Below, one piece after another: positions 1 to 6,970 of a stretch of DNA of 7,631 bases. The stretch is taken from positions 1 to 7,631 of the forward strand of contig CACWJV010000202.1 in assembly GCA_902761265.1 (NCBI GenBank). The letters are read 5' to 3'. A program made the position numbers and the translations under genes. The DNA is from Oscillospiraceae bacterium. GTDB taxonomy: Bacteria > Bacillota > Clostridia > Oscillospirales > Acutalibacteraceae. Position 1 is the first letter of the stretch, and every line of letters begins with the position of its first letter. Below the pieces are notes generated by a model. It was given only the letters and a program-made list of their open reading frames with translations, was not told the origin of the DNA and did no database searches.

Positions 1-1254
1 TTTGGAAAGCCGGGCGCCGCCGCATTCGGGACACGGCTCGGTGGTCATGAACTGTTCGATCTCATTGCGTGACAATTCGCTCTGGGACTCATTGTAGCGC
101 CGTTTGAGGTTGTTGATCACACCCTCAAACGTGGTGTAATAGGTGCCGCCGCCAAACGACGTCGGCCGCTCCATGCGCAGCTTTTTGTCCCCGGTGCCGT
201 AGAGCAGCGCGTGTTTTGCGTCCTTGCTCAATGCTTTGACCGGCGTATCCAGTGTAAATCCAAACTGCTTGCCGAGCGCCGCAAAATACATACCGGCGAT
301 ACTGCCGTCGTTCACAGACTGCCAGCCGAATGCTTTGATCGCGCCCTGACGCAGCGAAAGCGATTCATCCGGGATCACGAGCTTGGGAGACAGCTCCATA
401 AACACGCCGAGACCGCCGCACTTTTTACACGCGCCGAACGGGTTGTTAAACGAGAACATCCGCGGCGCAAGCTCGTCAAAGCTGACGCCGTGCTCCGGAC
501 AGGCATAGTTGAGCGAGAATAACTGCTCGCCTTTGTCACCGAAGTCCACGATCAGCAGACCGCCGGACAGCTTCGTCGCCGTTTCCACCGAATCGGCCAG
601 CCGCGAACGGATACCCTCCTTTAGAATCAAACGGTCAACGACGACTTCGATGTTATGCTTTTTATTCTTTTCGAGCTTAATCTGTTCCGAAAGGTCATAA
701 ATGATCGCATCGACGCGCACACGCACAAAGCCCGATTTGCGCACCTGGTCGAGTTCTTTTGTATATTCGCCTTTGCGTCCGCGCACAATCGGTGAGAGAA
801 TCTGAAAGCGCGTGCCCTCCTGCATGCGAAAGATCTGATCGACGATCTGATCGACCGTCTGCGGCTGAATCTCACGGCCGCAGACCGTGCAGTGCGGGAT
901 CCCGATCCGCGCATACAGCAAACGCAGGTAGTCATAAATCTCCGTGATCGTACCGACGGTGGAACGCGGATTGCGGGACGTCGTCTTCTGGTCGATCGAT
1001 ATTGCAGGCGACAGCCCGTCAATATAGTCGATATCCGGCTTTTCCATCTGGCCAAGGAACTGCCGCGCGTAACTTGACAGCGATTCCACATAGCGCCGCT
1101 GCCCTTCGGCATAAAGGGTATCGAACGCCAGCGAAGACTTTCCGGAACCGGACAGCCCGGTAAACACGATGAATTTGTCGCGCGGGATGGTCAGATCCAC
1201 ATTTTTCAAATTGTGCTCCCGCGCACCTTTGATCACAATATTCTTATCCGGCAT
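1..1254 (-). CDS. uvrA: UvrA, excinuclease ABC subunit A (partial, C-terminal part off the left edge)
   Basis: UvrA is the DNA damage-sensing ABC ATPase of nucleotide excision repair; it loads UvrB onto lesions in the cytoplasm. The frame opens at ATG 1254 and stays open to base 1, giving 418 residues of a family that is about 940 long. The N-terminus reads MPDKNIVIKGAREHNLKNV, followed by Walker A GLSGSGKSS at residues 33-41 and the Q-loop region SSYARQFLGQMEKPD. A zinc module follows with CPEHG (Cys252) and CKKCGGLG (Cys276, Cys279). The last visible residues, PCPECGGARLSK, are the conserved CPxCxGxRL element. The start is fixed by GGAGGA at 1261-1266, six bases upstream, in the 13-base gap after uvrB, which suggests translational coupling. 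No internal stop or missing key residue is seen. The 3' end cannot be judged. Confidence 0.97.
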   Translation of the reverse strand, partial: MPDKNIVIKGAREHNLKNVDLTIPRDKFIVFTGLSGSGKSSLAFDTLYAEGQRRYVESLSSYARQFLGQMEKPDIDYIDGLSPAISIDQKTTSRNPRSTVGTITEIYDYLRLLYARIGIPHCTVCGREIQPQTVDQIVDQIFRMQEGTRFQILSPIVRGRKGEYTKELDQVRKSGFVRVRVDAIIYDLSEQIKLEKNKKHNIEVVVDRLILKEGIRSRLADSVETATKLSGGLLIVDFGDKGEQLFSLNYACPEHGVSFDELAPRMFSFNNPFGACKKCGGLGVFMELSPKLVIPDESLSLRQGAIKAFGWQSVNDGSIAGMYFAALGKQFGFTLDTPVKALSKDAKHALLYGTGDKKLRMERPTSFGGGTYYTTFEGVINNLKRRYNESQSELSRNEIEQFMTTEPCPECGGARLSK

Positions 1255-1267
1255 AGCGGTTCCTCCG

Positions 1268-3229
1268 TTACTTCATACTCTTGAGATTTTCAATTTTATC
1301 GCGCAAATAGGCAGCGTGTTCAAATTCAAGCATCTTTGCAGCCGCACGCATTTCGGCAGAGAGCTGTTTGATCACCTGCTCGCGCTCAATCCGCGACATT
1401 TTGCGGAAGTTTTTGTCAACGTCCTTGTGCTTGCTGGAGATCTCCAGAACGTCGGCAACGTCTTTGATAATGGTTTTCGGCACAATGCCGTGCGCATCGT
1501 TATACGCCTGCTGGATGGCGCGGCGACGGTTCGTTTCGCTGATCGCGCGTTCCATAGAAGGGGTGACGCAGTCGGCGTACATAATGACTTCACCCTGTGC
1601 GTTGCGGGCGGCGCGGCCGATGGTTTGCACCAGCGAGGTTTCGGAACGCAGGAACCCTTCTTTGTCGGCGTCGAGGATCGCAACGAGAGAAACCTCGGGA
1701 ATATCCAGGCCCTCCCGCAGCAGATTGATGCCAATCAGCACGTCGGTTTCACCCAGACGCAGGTCGCGGATGATCTCCATGCGCTCGAGGGTATCCACAT
1801 CATAGTGCATATAACGCACCTTAAAACCGAGATCGTCAAGATAATCGGTCAGCGACTCCGCCATCTTTTTGGTCAGCGTTGTCACCAGCACGCGTTCCTT
1901 GCGTTCGATGCGCAAATTGATTTCACCCACCAGATCGTCGATCTGCCCTTCGGTCGGCTTGACAGTCACCAGCGGATCCAAAAGGCCGGTCGGACGAATG
2001 ACCTGCTCCACAATCTGTGTGCTCTTTTCTTTTTCAAAATCGCCGGGCGTCGCGGAAACGAAGATCTTTTGGCCGACGATATCATAAAATTCATCAAACC
2101 GCAGCGGACGGTTGTCGTAAGCGGACGGCAGACGAAAGCCGAATTCAATCAGCGCCTCCTTGCGCGAGCGGTCGCCGCCGTACATAGCACGGACCTGCGG
2201 CAGCGTCACATGGGATTCGTCGATAAACAGCAAAAAGTCGTCCGGGAAATAATGCAGCAGCGTAAACGGCGAAGATCCCGGCGCACGCCCGCTCATCACG
2301 CGTGAATAGTTTTCGATGCCCTTGCAAAAACCGGTTTCACGCAGCATTTCCAAATCATAGCTCGTGCGCTGCCGGATGCGCTGCGCTTCCAAAAGCTTGC
2401 CTGCCCGCGTAAATTCCTCCACGCGCTGCTCCATCTCTTCGCGGATCTCTGCGATTGCGCGCTCCATTTTTTCAGGACCGACCACATAGTGAGAGGCCGG
2501 ATAAATCGCAACATGCGACAGCGTGGCTTTGATCTCCCCGGTCAACGGATTGATCTCACAAATCCGGTCAACCTCATCGCCGAAAAACTCAACACGAATC
2601 GCGGTTTCGTTGGTATAGACCGGAAAGATTTCCACAACATCGCCGCGTACACGGAACTTGTTACGGATAAAGTTGATATCATTGCGGTCGTACTGGATCT
2701 CGATCAGCTTTGCAATGAGTTCATCTCTGCTTTTTGTCATCCCCGGGCGCAGGGAGATCACCATGCTGCGGTAATCAATCGGGTCGCCGAGCGAATAGAT
2801 ACAAGATACGCTCGCTACAATGATCACGTCCCGCCGCTCTGAAAGCGCAGAAGTTGCGCTGTGGCGCAGTTTGTCGATCTCGTCGTTGACAGCAGAATCC
2901 TTTTCAATATAGGTATCGGTTGTCGGGATATACGCTTCCGGCTGATAATAGTCATAGTAGGAGACAAAATACTCCACCGCATTGTGTGGGAAGAACTCTT
3001 TAAACTCCGTGCAAAGCTGCGCAGCCAGCGTCTTATTGTGTGCAAGCACCAATGTCGGCCGGTTGACGCGGGCAATGATGTTCGCCATCGTAAACGTCTT
3101 GCCGGAACCGGTCACGCCGAGCAGCGTCTGTTCCATTGCGCCGTCCTGCAGCCCCTGTACCAGTTTATCGATTGCCTCCGGCTGGTCGCCGGTCGGCTGA
3201 AATTTTGAAACCAGCTCAAAATGATCCAT
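1268..3229 (-). CDS. uvrB: UvrB, excinuclease ABC subunit B
   Basis: UvrB is the helicase-fold subunit that UvrA loads at DNA damage, where it verifies the lesion and recruits UvrC for incision. The 653 residues are close to the family's usual 660-670. Visible motifs in order: Walker A GVTGSGKT at residues 38-45; the aromatic beta-hairpin YYDYYQPEAY at 91-100, which inserts between DNA strands; the Walker B-like DESH near residue 337; GINLLREGLDIPEVS and QTIGRAARN, the C-terminal helicase motifs; and a UVR domain at about 617-652 that contacts UvrC. The start ATG 3229 has GGGAG eight bases upstream. It is the first gene of the uvrB-uvrA operon, 13 bases before uvrA. The gene appears intact. 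In Bacillus this operon belongs to the SOS response, and a degenerate LexA-like site lies in its promoter. Confidence 0.98.
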   Translation of the reverse strand: MDHFELVSKFQPTGDQPEAIDKLVQGLQDGAMEQTLLGVTGSGKTFTMANIIARVNRPTLVLAHNKTLAAQLCTEFKEFFPHNAVEYFVSYYDYYQPEAYIPTTDTYIEKDSAVNDEIDKLRHSATSALSERRDVIIVASVSCIYSLGDPIDYRSMVISLRPGMTKSRDELIAKLIEIQYDRNDINFIRNKFRVRGDVVEIFPVYTNETAIRVEFFGDEVDRICEINPLTGEIKATLSHVAIYPASHYVVGPEKMERAIAEIREEMEQRVEEFTRAGKLLEAQRIRQRTSYDLEMLRETGFCKGIENYSRVMSGRAPGSSPFTLLHYFPDDFLLFIDESHVTLPQVRAMYGGDRSRKEALIEFGFRLPSAYDNRPLRFDEFYDIVGQKIFVSATPGDFEKEKSTQIVEQVIRPTGLLDPLVTVKPTEGQIDDLVGEINLRIERKERVLVTTLTKKMAESLTDYLDDLGFKVRYMHYDVDTLERMEIIRDLRLGETDVLIGINLLREGLDIPEVSLVAILDADKEGFLRSETSLVQTIGRAARNAQGEVIMYADCVTPSMERAISETNRRRAIQQAYNDAHGIVPKTIIKDVADVLEISSKHKDVDKNFRKMSRIEREQVIKQLSAEMRAAAKMLEFEHAAYLRDKIENLKSMK

Positions 3230-3244
3230 ACGAAACTCCCAAGA

Positions 3245-3256
3245 GAAAATTTGTTC
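3245..3256 (-). promoter_or_regulatory. Possible degenerate LexA (SOS) operator
   Basis: GAAC-AAAT-TTTC on the minus strand lies five bases downstream of the uvrB -10 box, at the expected transcription start. The Firmicutes LexA core is GAAC-N4-GTTC, so one of eight half-site bases differs and the outer flanks do not fully match. Position and gene identity (uvrB is a classic SOS gene in Bacillus) favour it; the imperfect sequence does not. Confidence 0.4.
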
Positions 3257-3261
3257 TTTTT

Positions 3262-3290
3262 ATTATAGCACACTTTTTTACGTTTGAAAA
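3262..3290 (-). promoter_or_regulatory. Promoter of uvrB-uvrA (extended -10)
   Basis: On the minus strand, TTTTCA (3285-3290) is separated by 17 bases from TATAAT (3262-3267). The -10 is preceded by TG plus one base, making an extended -10 that can compensate for the weak -35. It starts 33 bases upstream of the uvrB start codon and downstream of the preceding gene's terminator, so uvrBA should be its own transcription unit. Confidence 0.75.
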
Positions 3291-3368
3291 GATATCAAAG
3301 CAGAGATTTGAGAAAAATTTATCAGAAACGCTGTCTGTATCGAATCAACGAAGCAAAAACTTTTCAAC

Positions 3369-3394
3369 AAAAAAAGCCGCCGAAAACCGGCGGC
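3369..3394 (-). terminator. Intrinsic terminator of the HMA-domain gene
   Basis: A perfect 7-bp GC stem (GCCGCCG/CGGCGGC, 3376-3382 with 3388-3394) with a 5-base loop is followed on the minus strand by seven T residues. It begins 12 bases after the HMA gene stop and isolates that gene from the uvrB promoter downstream. Confidence 0.92.
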
Positions 3395-3406
3395 AAGGAC
3401 AGGTGT

Positions 3407-3655
3407 TCAACGGTGAAACAATCCTTTTTTCTCATAGGGTTCAGACTTCATATCCAGCACGCGATAGCCGGTCTTTTCAATTGCATCTTTGACCGTTTGC
3501 AGGTTCGGCGCCTGTTCGCTGATGATTTCCGTTGTTCCCTTCTTGTGAGAGGATTTGACGCTTTTCACCTGCATTGCATCGCGTACTGCATCATTGACAT
3601 GCGCTTCACACATGCTGCACATCATGCCGTCGATTGTCAGCGTTGTTTTTATCAT
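3407..3655 (-). CDS. Small heavy-metal-associated (HMA) domain protein, CopZ-like fold
   Basis: This 82-residue cytosolic protein is a single HMA (ferredoxin-like) domain of the kind that binds soft metal ions such as Cu(I) through a CxxC loop. The loop is IDGMMCSMCEAHV, with Cys13 and Cys16; the second half, AIEKTGYRVL, matches the usual end of the fold. Two things depart from a plain CopZ chaperone: the segment SSHKKGTTEII after the first helix, and a charged tail, EPYEKKGLFHR, beyond the domain. ATG 3655 is set by AGGAGGT (3664-3670) eight bases upstream. It is a single-gene unit with its own promoter and terminator, and no copper ATPase or FeoB is nearby within the window. The metal and partner are unknown; copper chaperone is the family default and is not shown here. 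Confidence 0.9.
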   Translation of the reverse strand: MIKTTLTIDGMMCSMCEAHVNDAVRDAMQVKSVKSSHKKGTTEIISEQAPNLQTVKDAIEKTGYRVLDMKSEPYEKKGLFHR

Positions 3656-3676
3656 AAACCAATACCTCCTAATTGA

Positions 3677-3690
3677 TTAGCATTTGCTAA
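3677..3690. promoter_or_regulatory. Palindromic operator candidate, TTAGCA-N2-TGCTAA
   Basis: The 14-base sequence TTAGCATTTGCTAA is a perfect 6-2-6 inverted repeat. It sits between the predicted transcription start and the ribosome binding site of the HMA gene, where a bound repressor would block a strong promoter. The TTAG half-site recalls DtxR-type metalloregulator sites, but the regulator is not identifiable from this window. A 6-bp stem with a 2-base loop is too tight to be a useful RNA hairpin, which favours a DNA operator. Confidence 0.55.
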
Positions 3691-3699
3691 CTTTTGTTT

Positions 3700-3728
3700 A
3701 TTATACGCCGGCATCCGGTATTTGTCAA
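3700..3728 (-). promoter_or_regulatory. Consensus sigma-A promoter of the HMA-domain gene
   Basis: TTGACA (3723-3728) and TATAAT (3700-3705) are both perfect and are separated by exactly 17 bases on the minus strand. Transcription should begin near 3693, giving a leader of about 38 bases. Such a strong promoter before a metal-binding gene suggests control by a repressor. Confidence 0.9.
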
Positions 3729-3758
3729 GCTGTTTCCGTTGTATTTAGCGTCGAACCA

Positions 3759-3787
3759 TTGCAACAAGACGTCTGATGTGTTATACT
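3759..3787 (+). promoter_or_regulatory. Promoter of the beta-propeller gene (extended -10)
   Basis: TTGCAA (3759-3764) is separated by 17 bases from TATACT (3782-3787), with TG one base before the -10. It is divergent from the HMA promoter, the two -35 boxes being 30 bases apart. Transcription should start near 3794, leaving a leader of about 97 bases. A small inverted repeat CTGTT-aca-AACAG (3786-3798) overlaps the end of the -10 and the start site and could bind a regulator. Confidence 0.65.
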
Positions 3788-3877
3788 GTTACAAACAGCC
3801 TGAACGCCGATAAACTATCATTGTGCTATACGGTTTTTACTCATGCTGCTTTGCGGCTGCACACACACAAACAAAAC

Positions 3878-3882
3878 GGAGG
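3878..3882 (+). promoter_or_regulatory. Ribosome binding site that sets the propeller gene start
   Basis: GGAGG lies eight bases before ATG 3891. The in-frame ATG at 3843 has no Shine-Dalgarno-like sequence ahead of it, so 3891 is the preferred start. Confidence 0.85.
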
Positions 3883-3890
3883 TATCCGAT

Positions 3891-4691
3891 ATGCAAACCA
3901 CTTATCGCCTGCTGGCGTCGCACGACGTGACGGGCCGGCAGGGTATCGCCTATGAAAACGGCTGCTACTATGTCAGCGGTTCCACAACACTGACGAAATA
4001 TGACAAGGATTGGAACGTACTGCTGGAGACTGCCGATCCTTTTTCAACCGGTTTCGAAAAACAGGTCAATCACATCGGAGATATTGATGTATATCAAAAC
4101 GAGATCTACTGCGGCGTGGAGCTGTTTTTGGACGGTGTCGCAAAAAATATCCAGATCGCGATCTATGACGCCGAAACCTTGACGCTGAAACGCACGTTTC
4201 CCTTTGAGCCGGACAGCGGCCAGACCGAATGCTCCGGCATTGCAGTCAACCCGGATAACGGTACCGTCTGGATGTGCTCGTGGGCAGACGGTGCATCCGG
4301 CAGATATCTTTACAAATATGATCTGAAAACCGGTGCGTACCTCGGAAAAATCCATCTGCACGCGGTGCCGCAGTGGATACAAGGCGTCGCCTATCACGAC
4401 GGCGCGTACTACATCACAGCGGACGACGGCGACGCGGATTATAACGAGCCGGATCATATCTATAAAGCTGTGATCCCGGACGACGCCACCCACTGCAAAG
4501 TCACTGAGGAAAAAGTACTTGACGATGTGATCAAACAGGGTGAGATCGAAGGGCTCAGCTTTGACACCGACAACCACCGACTGCTGGTGCTGTATAACCG
4601 CGGTGCACGGATCATCCTCGGTATGCCGTCGGGCTTTTATGACGGCTACGATCACGAAATCCACGAAGTGTTCGAATACGAAATCATATAG
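3891..4691 (+). CDS. Predicted beta-propeller repeat protein, function unknown
   Basis: I do not recognise a named family. With the start at 3891 the product is 266 residues and would be cytosolic. It contains five related repeats, each beginning with a G-hydrophobic-A/D/S-aromatic strand and often ending with a Y-D strand: GIAYENGCYYVSG (18-30), GDIDVYQNEIYCG (63-75), GIAVNPDNGTVWMC (116-129), GVAYHDGAYYITA (165-177) and GLSFDTDNHRLLVLY (221-235). This spacing of about 45-55 residues, rich in Tyr/Trp/Asp, fits blades of a beta-propeller in the NHL/SMP-30/SdiA-regulated style; the acidic ECSG and EIEG turns resemble the central acidic residues of such propellers. No catalytic set is evident. 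It is transcribed alone, divergent from the HMA gene and convergent with cysK. An in-frame ATG at 3843 would add 16 residues with a lipobox-like LCGC, but lacks a ribosome binding site. Confidence 0.8.
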   Translation: MQTTYRLLASHDVTGRQGIAYENGCYYVSGSTTLTKYDKDWNVLLETADPFSTGFEKQVNHIGDIDVYQNEIYCGVELFLDGVAKNIQIAIYDAETLTLKRTFPFEPDSGQTECSGIAVNPDNGTVWMCSWADGASGRYLYKYDLKTGAYLGKIHLHAVPQWIQGVAYHDGAYYITADDGDADYNEPDHIYKAVIPDDATHCKVTEEKVLDDVIKQGEIEGLSFDTDNHRLLVLYNRGARIILGMPSGFYDGYDHEIHEVFEYEII

Positions 4692-4702
4692 CAAAAAGAA
4701 AA

Positions 4703-4735
4703 GGCGCATGGTGCTTTGCCATGCGTCTTTATTCT
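4703..4735. terminator. Bidirectional terminator between the propeller gene and cysK
   Basis: GGCGCATGG (4703-4711) pairs with CCATGCGTC (4719-4727), nine pairs with one G-U, around a 7-base loop. On the plus strand it is followed by TTTATTCT; on the minus strand by TTTTCTTTTT (4693-4702). It lies 11 bases after the propeller gene stop and 15 bases after the cysK stop, so it can end both convergent transcripts. The tail is better on the minus (cysK) side. Confidence 0.85.
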
Positions 4736-4742
4736 ATCGAAA

Positions 4743-5675
4743 TCAGCCTTCAAACAACGGTGTGGAAAGATAGCGGTCGCCTGTATCCGGCAACAACACA
4801 ACGATGTTTTTGCCGGCGTTTTCGTCGCGTTTGGCCAATTCAATCGCCGCCCACACAGCAGCGCCTGCGGAGATGCCGACCAACACGCCTTCTTTTTTGC
4901 CGATCAGCTTGCCGGCCTCAAAAGCATCCTCGTTGGCCACGGGAATAATCTCATCATAGACCTTGGTGTCTAGTACATCCGGCACAAAGCCCGCGCCGAT
5001 ACCCTGAATCTTATGCGCACCGGCAATCCCGGTAGACAGCACTGCTGACGATTTCGGCTCAACAGCGACTACTTTGACCGCTGCGTTTTTCTCTTTCAGA
5101 TACTTTCCGACGCCTGTCACTGTGCCGCCGGTACCAACGCCTGCAACAAAGATATCCACGTTGCCGTCCGTGTCTTCATAGATTTCCGGACCAGTGGTGT
5201 CATAATGCGCTTTGGGATTCGCCGGGTTGACAAACTGGCCGGGAATAAAGCTGTTTGGAATCTCCGCAGCGAGCTCGTCCGCTTTTGCAATCGCGCCCTT
5301 CATGCCTTTGGCGCCGTCGGTCAGCACCAGTTCCGCGCCGTACGCTTTCATCAATTGACGGCGTTCCACAGACATTGTTTCGGGCATCACGATGATGATC
5401 CGGTAGCCTTTTGCGGCTGCCACGGACGCAAGACCGATACCGGTATTGCCGGACGTCGGTTCGATAATGACCGCACCGGGCTGCAGCTTGCCGCTTTGTT
5501 CGGCGTCTTCAATCATGGATTTCGCGATACGGTCCTTGACAGAACCGGCCGGATTGAAGTATTCCAGCTTTGCGAGCAGCTTTGCTTTCAGTTTCAGTGA
5601 TTCTTCCAGATGCGTGAGTTCCAACAGCGGCGTTTTGCCGACAAGTTCGGATGCGGATTTGTAAATCTTGCTCAT
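4743..5675 (-). CDS. cysK: Cysteine synthase A (O-acetylserine sulfhydrylase)
   Basis: CysK makes L-cysteine and acetate from O-acetyl-L-serine and sulfide, using pyridoxal phosphate, in the cytosol. The 310 residues match the family length. Visible landmarks: NPAGSVKDR with the PLP lysine at 47; the substrate loop TSGNTG at 74-79; the PLP phosphate-binding loop GTGGTVTG at 181-188; HKIQGIGAGFVP at 221-232; and GISAG with Ser269, which contacts the cofactor ring. The ATG at 5675 is preceded by AAAGGAG, which overlaps the end of metY, and the gap between the two genes is five bases, so translation is probably coupled. It is the last gene of the leader-metY-cysK operon. No serine acetyltransferase (cysE) is in the window. 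Cystathionine beta-synthase-like use is possible in this fold but not indicated. Confidence 0.96.
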   Translation of the reverse strand: MSKIYKSASELVGKTPLLELTHLEESLKLKAKLLAKLEYFNPAGSVKDRIAKSMIEDAEQSGKLQPGAVIIEPTSGNTGIGLASVAAAKGYRIIIVMPETMSVERRQLMKAYGAELVLTDGAKGMKGAIAKADELAAEIPNSFIPGQFVNPANPKAHYDTTGPEIYEDTDGNVDIFVAGVGTGGTVTGVGKYLKEKNAAVKVVAVEPKSSAVLSTGIAGAHKIQGIGAGFVPDVLDTKVYDEIIPVANEDAFEAGKLIGKKEGVLVGISAGAAVWAAIELAKRDENAGKNIVVLLPDTGDRYLSTPLFEG

Positions 5676-5680
5676 AATTC

Positions 5681-6967
5681 TTACTCCTTTACTGCGCGGA
5701 AGGCCTGTTCGAGATCTTCCAGAATATCGTCAATATGCTCGGTGCCGATCGACAGCCGGATCGTATTCGGCTTGATGCCCTGATCGAGCAGCTCGTGTTC
5801 GCTGAGCTGGCTGTGTGTTGTGGTTGCGGGATGGATCACAAGGCTCTTGACGTCTGCTACGTTTGCAAGCAGCGAAAAAATCTTGAGGTGATCGATAAAG
5901 GTATGCGCTTCTTTCACGCCGCCTTTGATCTCGAAGGTGAAGATCGATGCGCCGCCGTTGGGGAAATACTGCTGATACAAATTATGCTGCGGATGATCGG
6001 GCAGTGACGGATGATTGACCTTTTCCACCTGGGGATGACCGGCGAGATATTCGACCACTTTCCTTGTGTTTTCCGCGTGGCGTTCGAGTCGCAGCGACAG
6101 CGTTTCCGTTCCCTGGAGCAGCAGAAATGCGGCAAACGGCGAAATACACGCGCCGGTGTCTCGCAGCAGAATCGCGCGAATATAGGTCACAAACGCGGCG
6201 CGGCCGGCTGCGGCCACAAACGAGACGCCGTGATAACTCGGGTTCGGCGCAGCGATGGCCGGATATTTGCCGCTCGCCGCCCAGTCGAAGTTACCGGAGT
6301 CTACGATCACGCCGCCGAGCGTGGTACCGTGACCGCCGATAAATTTGGTGGCGGAATGGACGACGATATCCACACCGTGTTCAATCGGCCGGATCAGATA
6401 CGGTGTGCCGAACGTGTTGTCGGCAACGACAGGCAGACCGAATTTATGCGCCAGTGCGGAGATTGCGTCGAGGTCGGGAATGTCGCTGTTCGGGTTTCCG
6501 AGAACCTCCACATAGATTGCGCGTGTGTCCGGTTCGATCGCTGCTTCTACCGCTGCAAGGTCGTGGATATCGACGAACGTGGTACGTACGCCGAAATTCG
6601 GGAGCGTATGAGCAAGCAGATTGTAGCTGCCGCCGTAGATTGTTTTCTGCGCCACAATATGGCCGCCGTTCTGCGCGAGCGCCTGAATCGTGTAAGTGAT
6701 GGCTGCCGCGCCGGAGGCGACCGCAAGGCCGGCCACGCCGCCTTCAAGTGCGGCAATCCGTTCTTCAAAAACGCCCTGGGTGGAGTTGGTCAGACGGCCG
6801 TAAATGTTGCCGGCGTCTGTCAGACCAAAACGTGCCGCTGCGTGGGCGCAATCGTGAAAAACATAAGAAGTGGTTGCATAAATGGGGACCGCGCGTGCAT
6901 CGGATGCGGGATCGGGCTGCTCCTGACCAACGTGGAGCTGCTTGGTTTCAAATCTGTATTCGGACAT
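5681..6967 (-). CDS. metY: O-acetylhomoserine sulfhydrylase (homocysteine synthase)
   Basis: MetY joins O-acetyl-L-homoserine and sulfide to give L-homocysteine, the direct sulfhydrylation route to methionine, using pyridoxal phosphate. The 428 residues fit the MetY group (about 425-430) better than the shorter gamma-synthases and lyases (about 380-400). Landmarks of the Cys/Met metabolism PLP family: NIYGRLTNST at 54-63 with Tyr56 and Arg58; the phosphate-binding ASGAAAI at 84-90; VADNTFGTPYLIRP with Asp183; and SATKFIGGHG with the PLP lysine at 208. ATG 6967 has AAAGGA ten bases upstream, placed inside the end of the small ORF before it. It is followed by cysK after five bases. Pairing both sulfide-fixing enzymes suggests shared control by sulfur supply. 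Confidence 0.95.
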   Translation of the reverse strand: MSEYRFETKQLHVGQEQPDPASDARAVPIYATTSYVFHDCAHAAARFGLTDAGNIYGRLTNSTQGVFEERIAALEGGVAGLAVASGAAAITYTIQALAQNGGHIVAQKTIYGGSYNLLAHTLPNFGVRTTFVDIHDLAAVEAAIEPDTRAIYVEVLGNPNSDIPDLDAISALAHKFGLPVVADNTFGTPYLIRPIEHGVDIVVHSATKFIGGHGTTLGGVIVDSGNFDWAASGKYPAIAAPNPSYHGVSFVAAAGRAAFVTYIRAILLRDTGACISPFAAFLLLQGTETLSLRLERHAENTRKVVEYLAGHPQVEKVNHPSLPDHPQHNLYQQYFPNGGASIFTFEIKGGVKEAHTFIDHLKIFSLLANVADVKSLVIHPATTTHSQLSEHELLDQGIKPNTIRLSIGTEHIDDILEDLEQAFRAVKE

Positions 6968-6970
6968 TTG

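Noticed and set aside
1169..2305. Long plus-strand open frame of 378 codons opposite uvrA/uvrB
   Set aside because: It is antisense to uvrB, whose motifs are unmistakable; it has no ribosome binding site, and its composition is the mirror of a GC-biased coding frame.
3843..3890. Start of the propeller gene at ATG 3843
   Set aside because: There is no Shine-Dalgarno sequence before it, and the resulting MLLCGC would be too short for a signal peptide; ATG 3891 has GGAGG at ideal spacing.
4044..4709. Minus-strand open frame opposite the propeller gene
   Set aside because: It starts inside the bidirectional terminator, lacks a ribosome binding site, and lies opposite a repeat protein with promoter and Shine-Dalgarno sequence.
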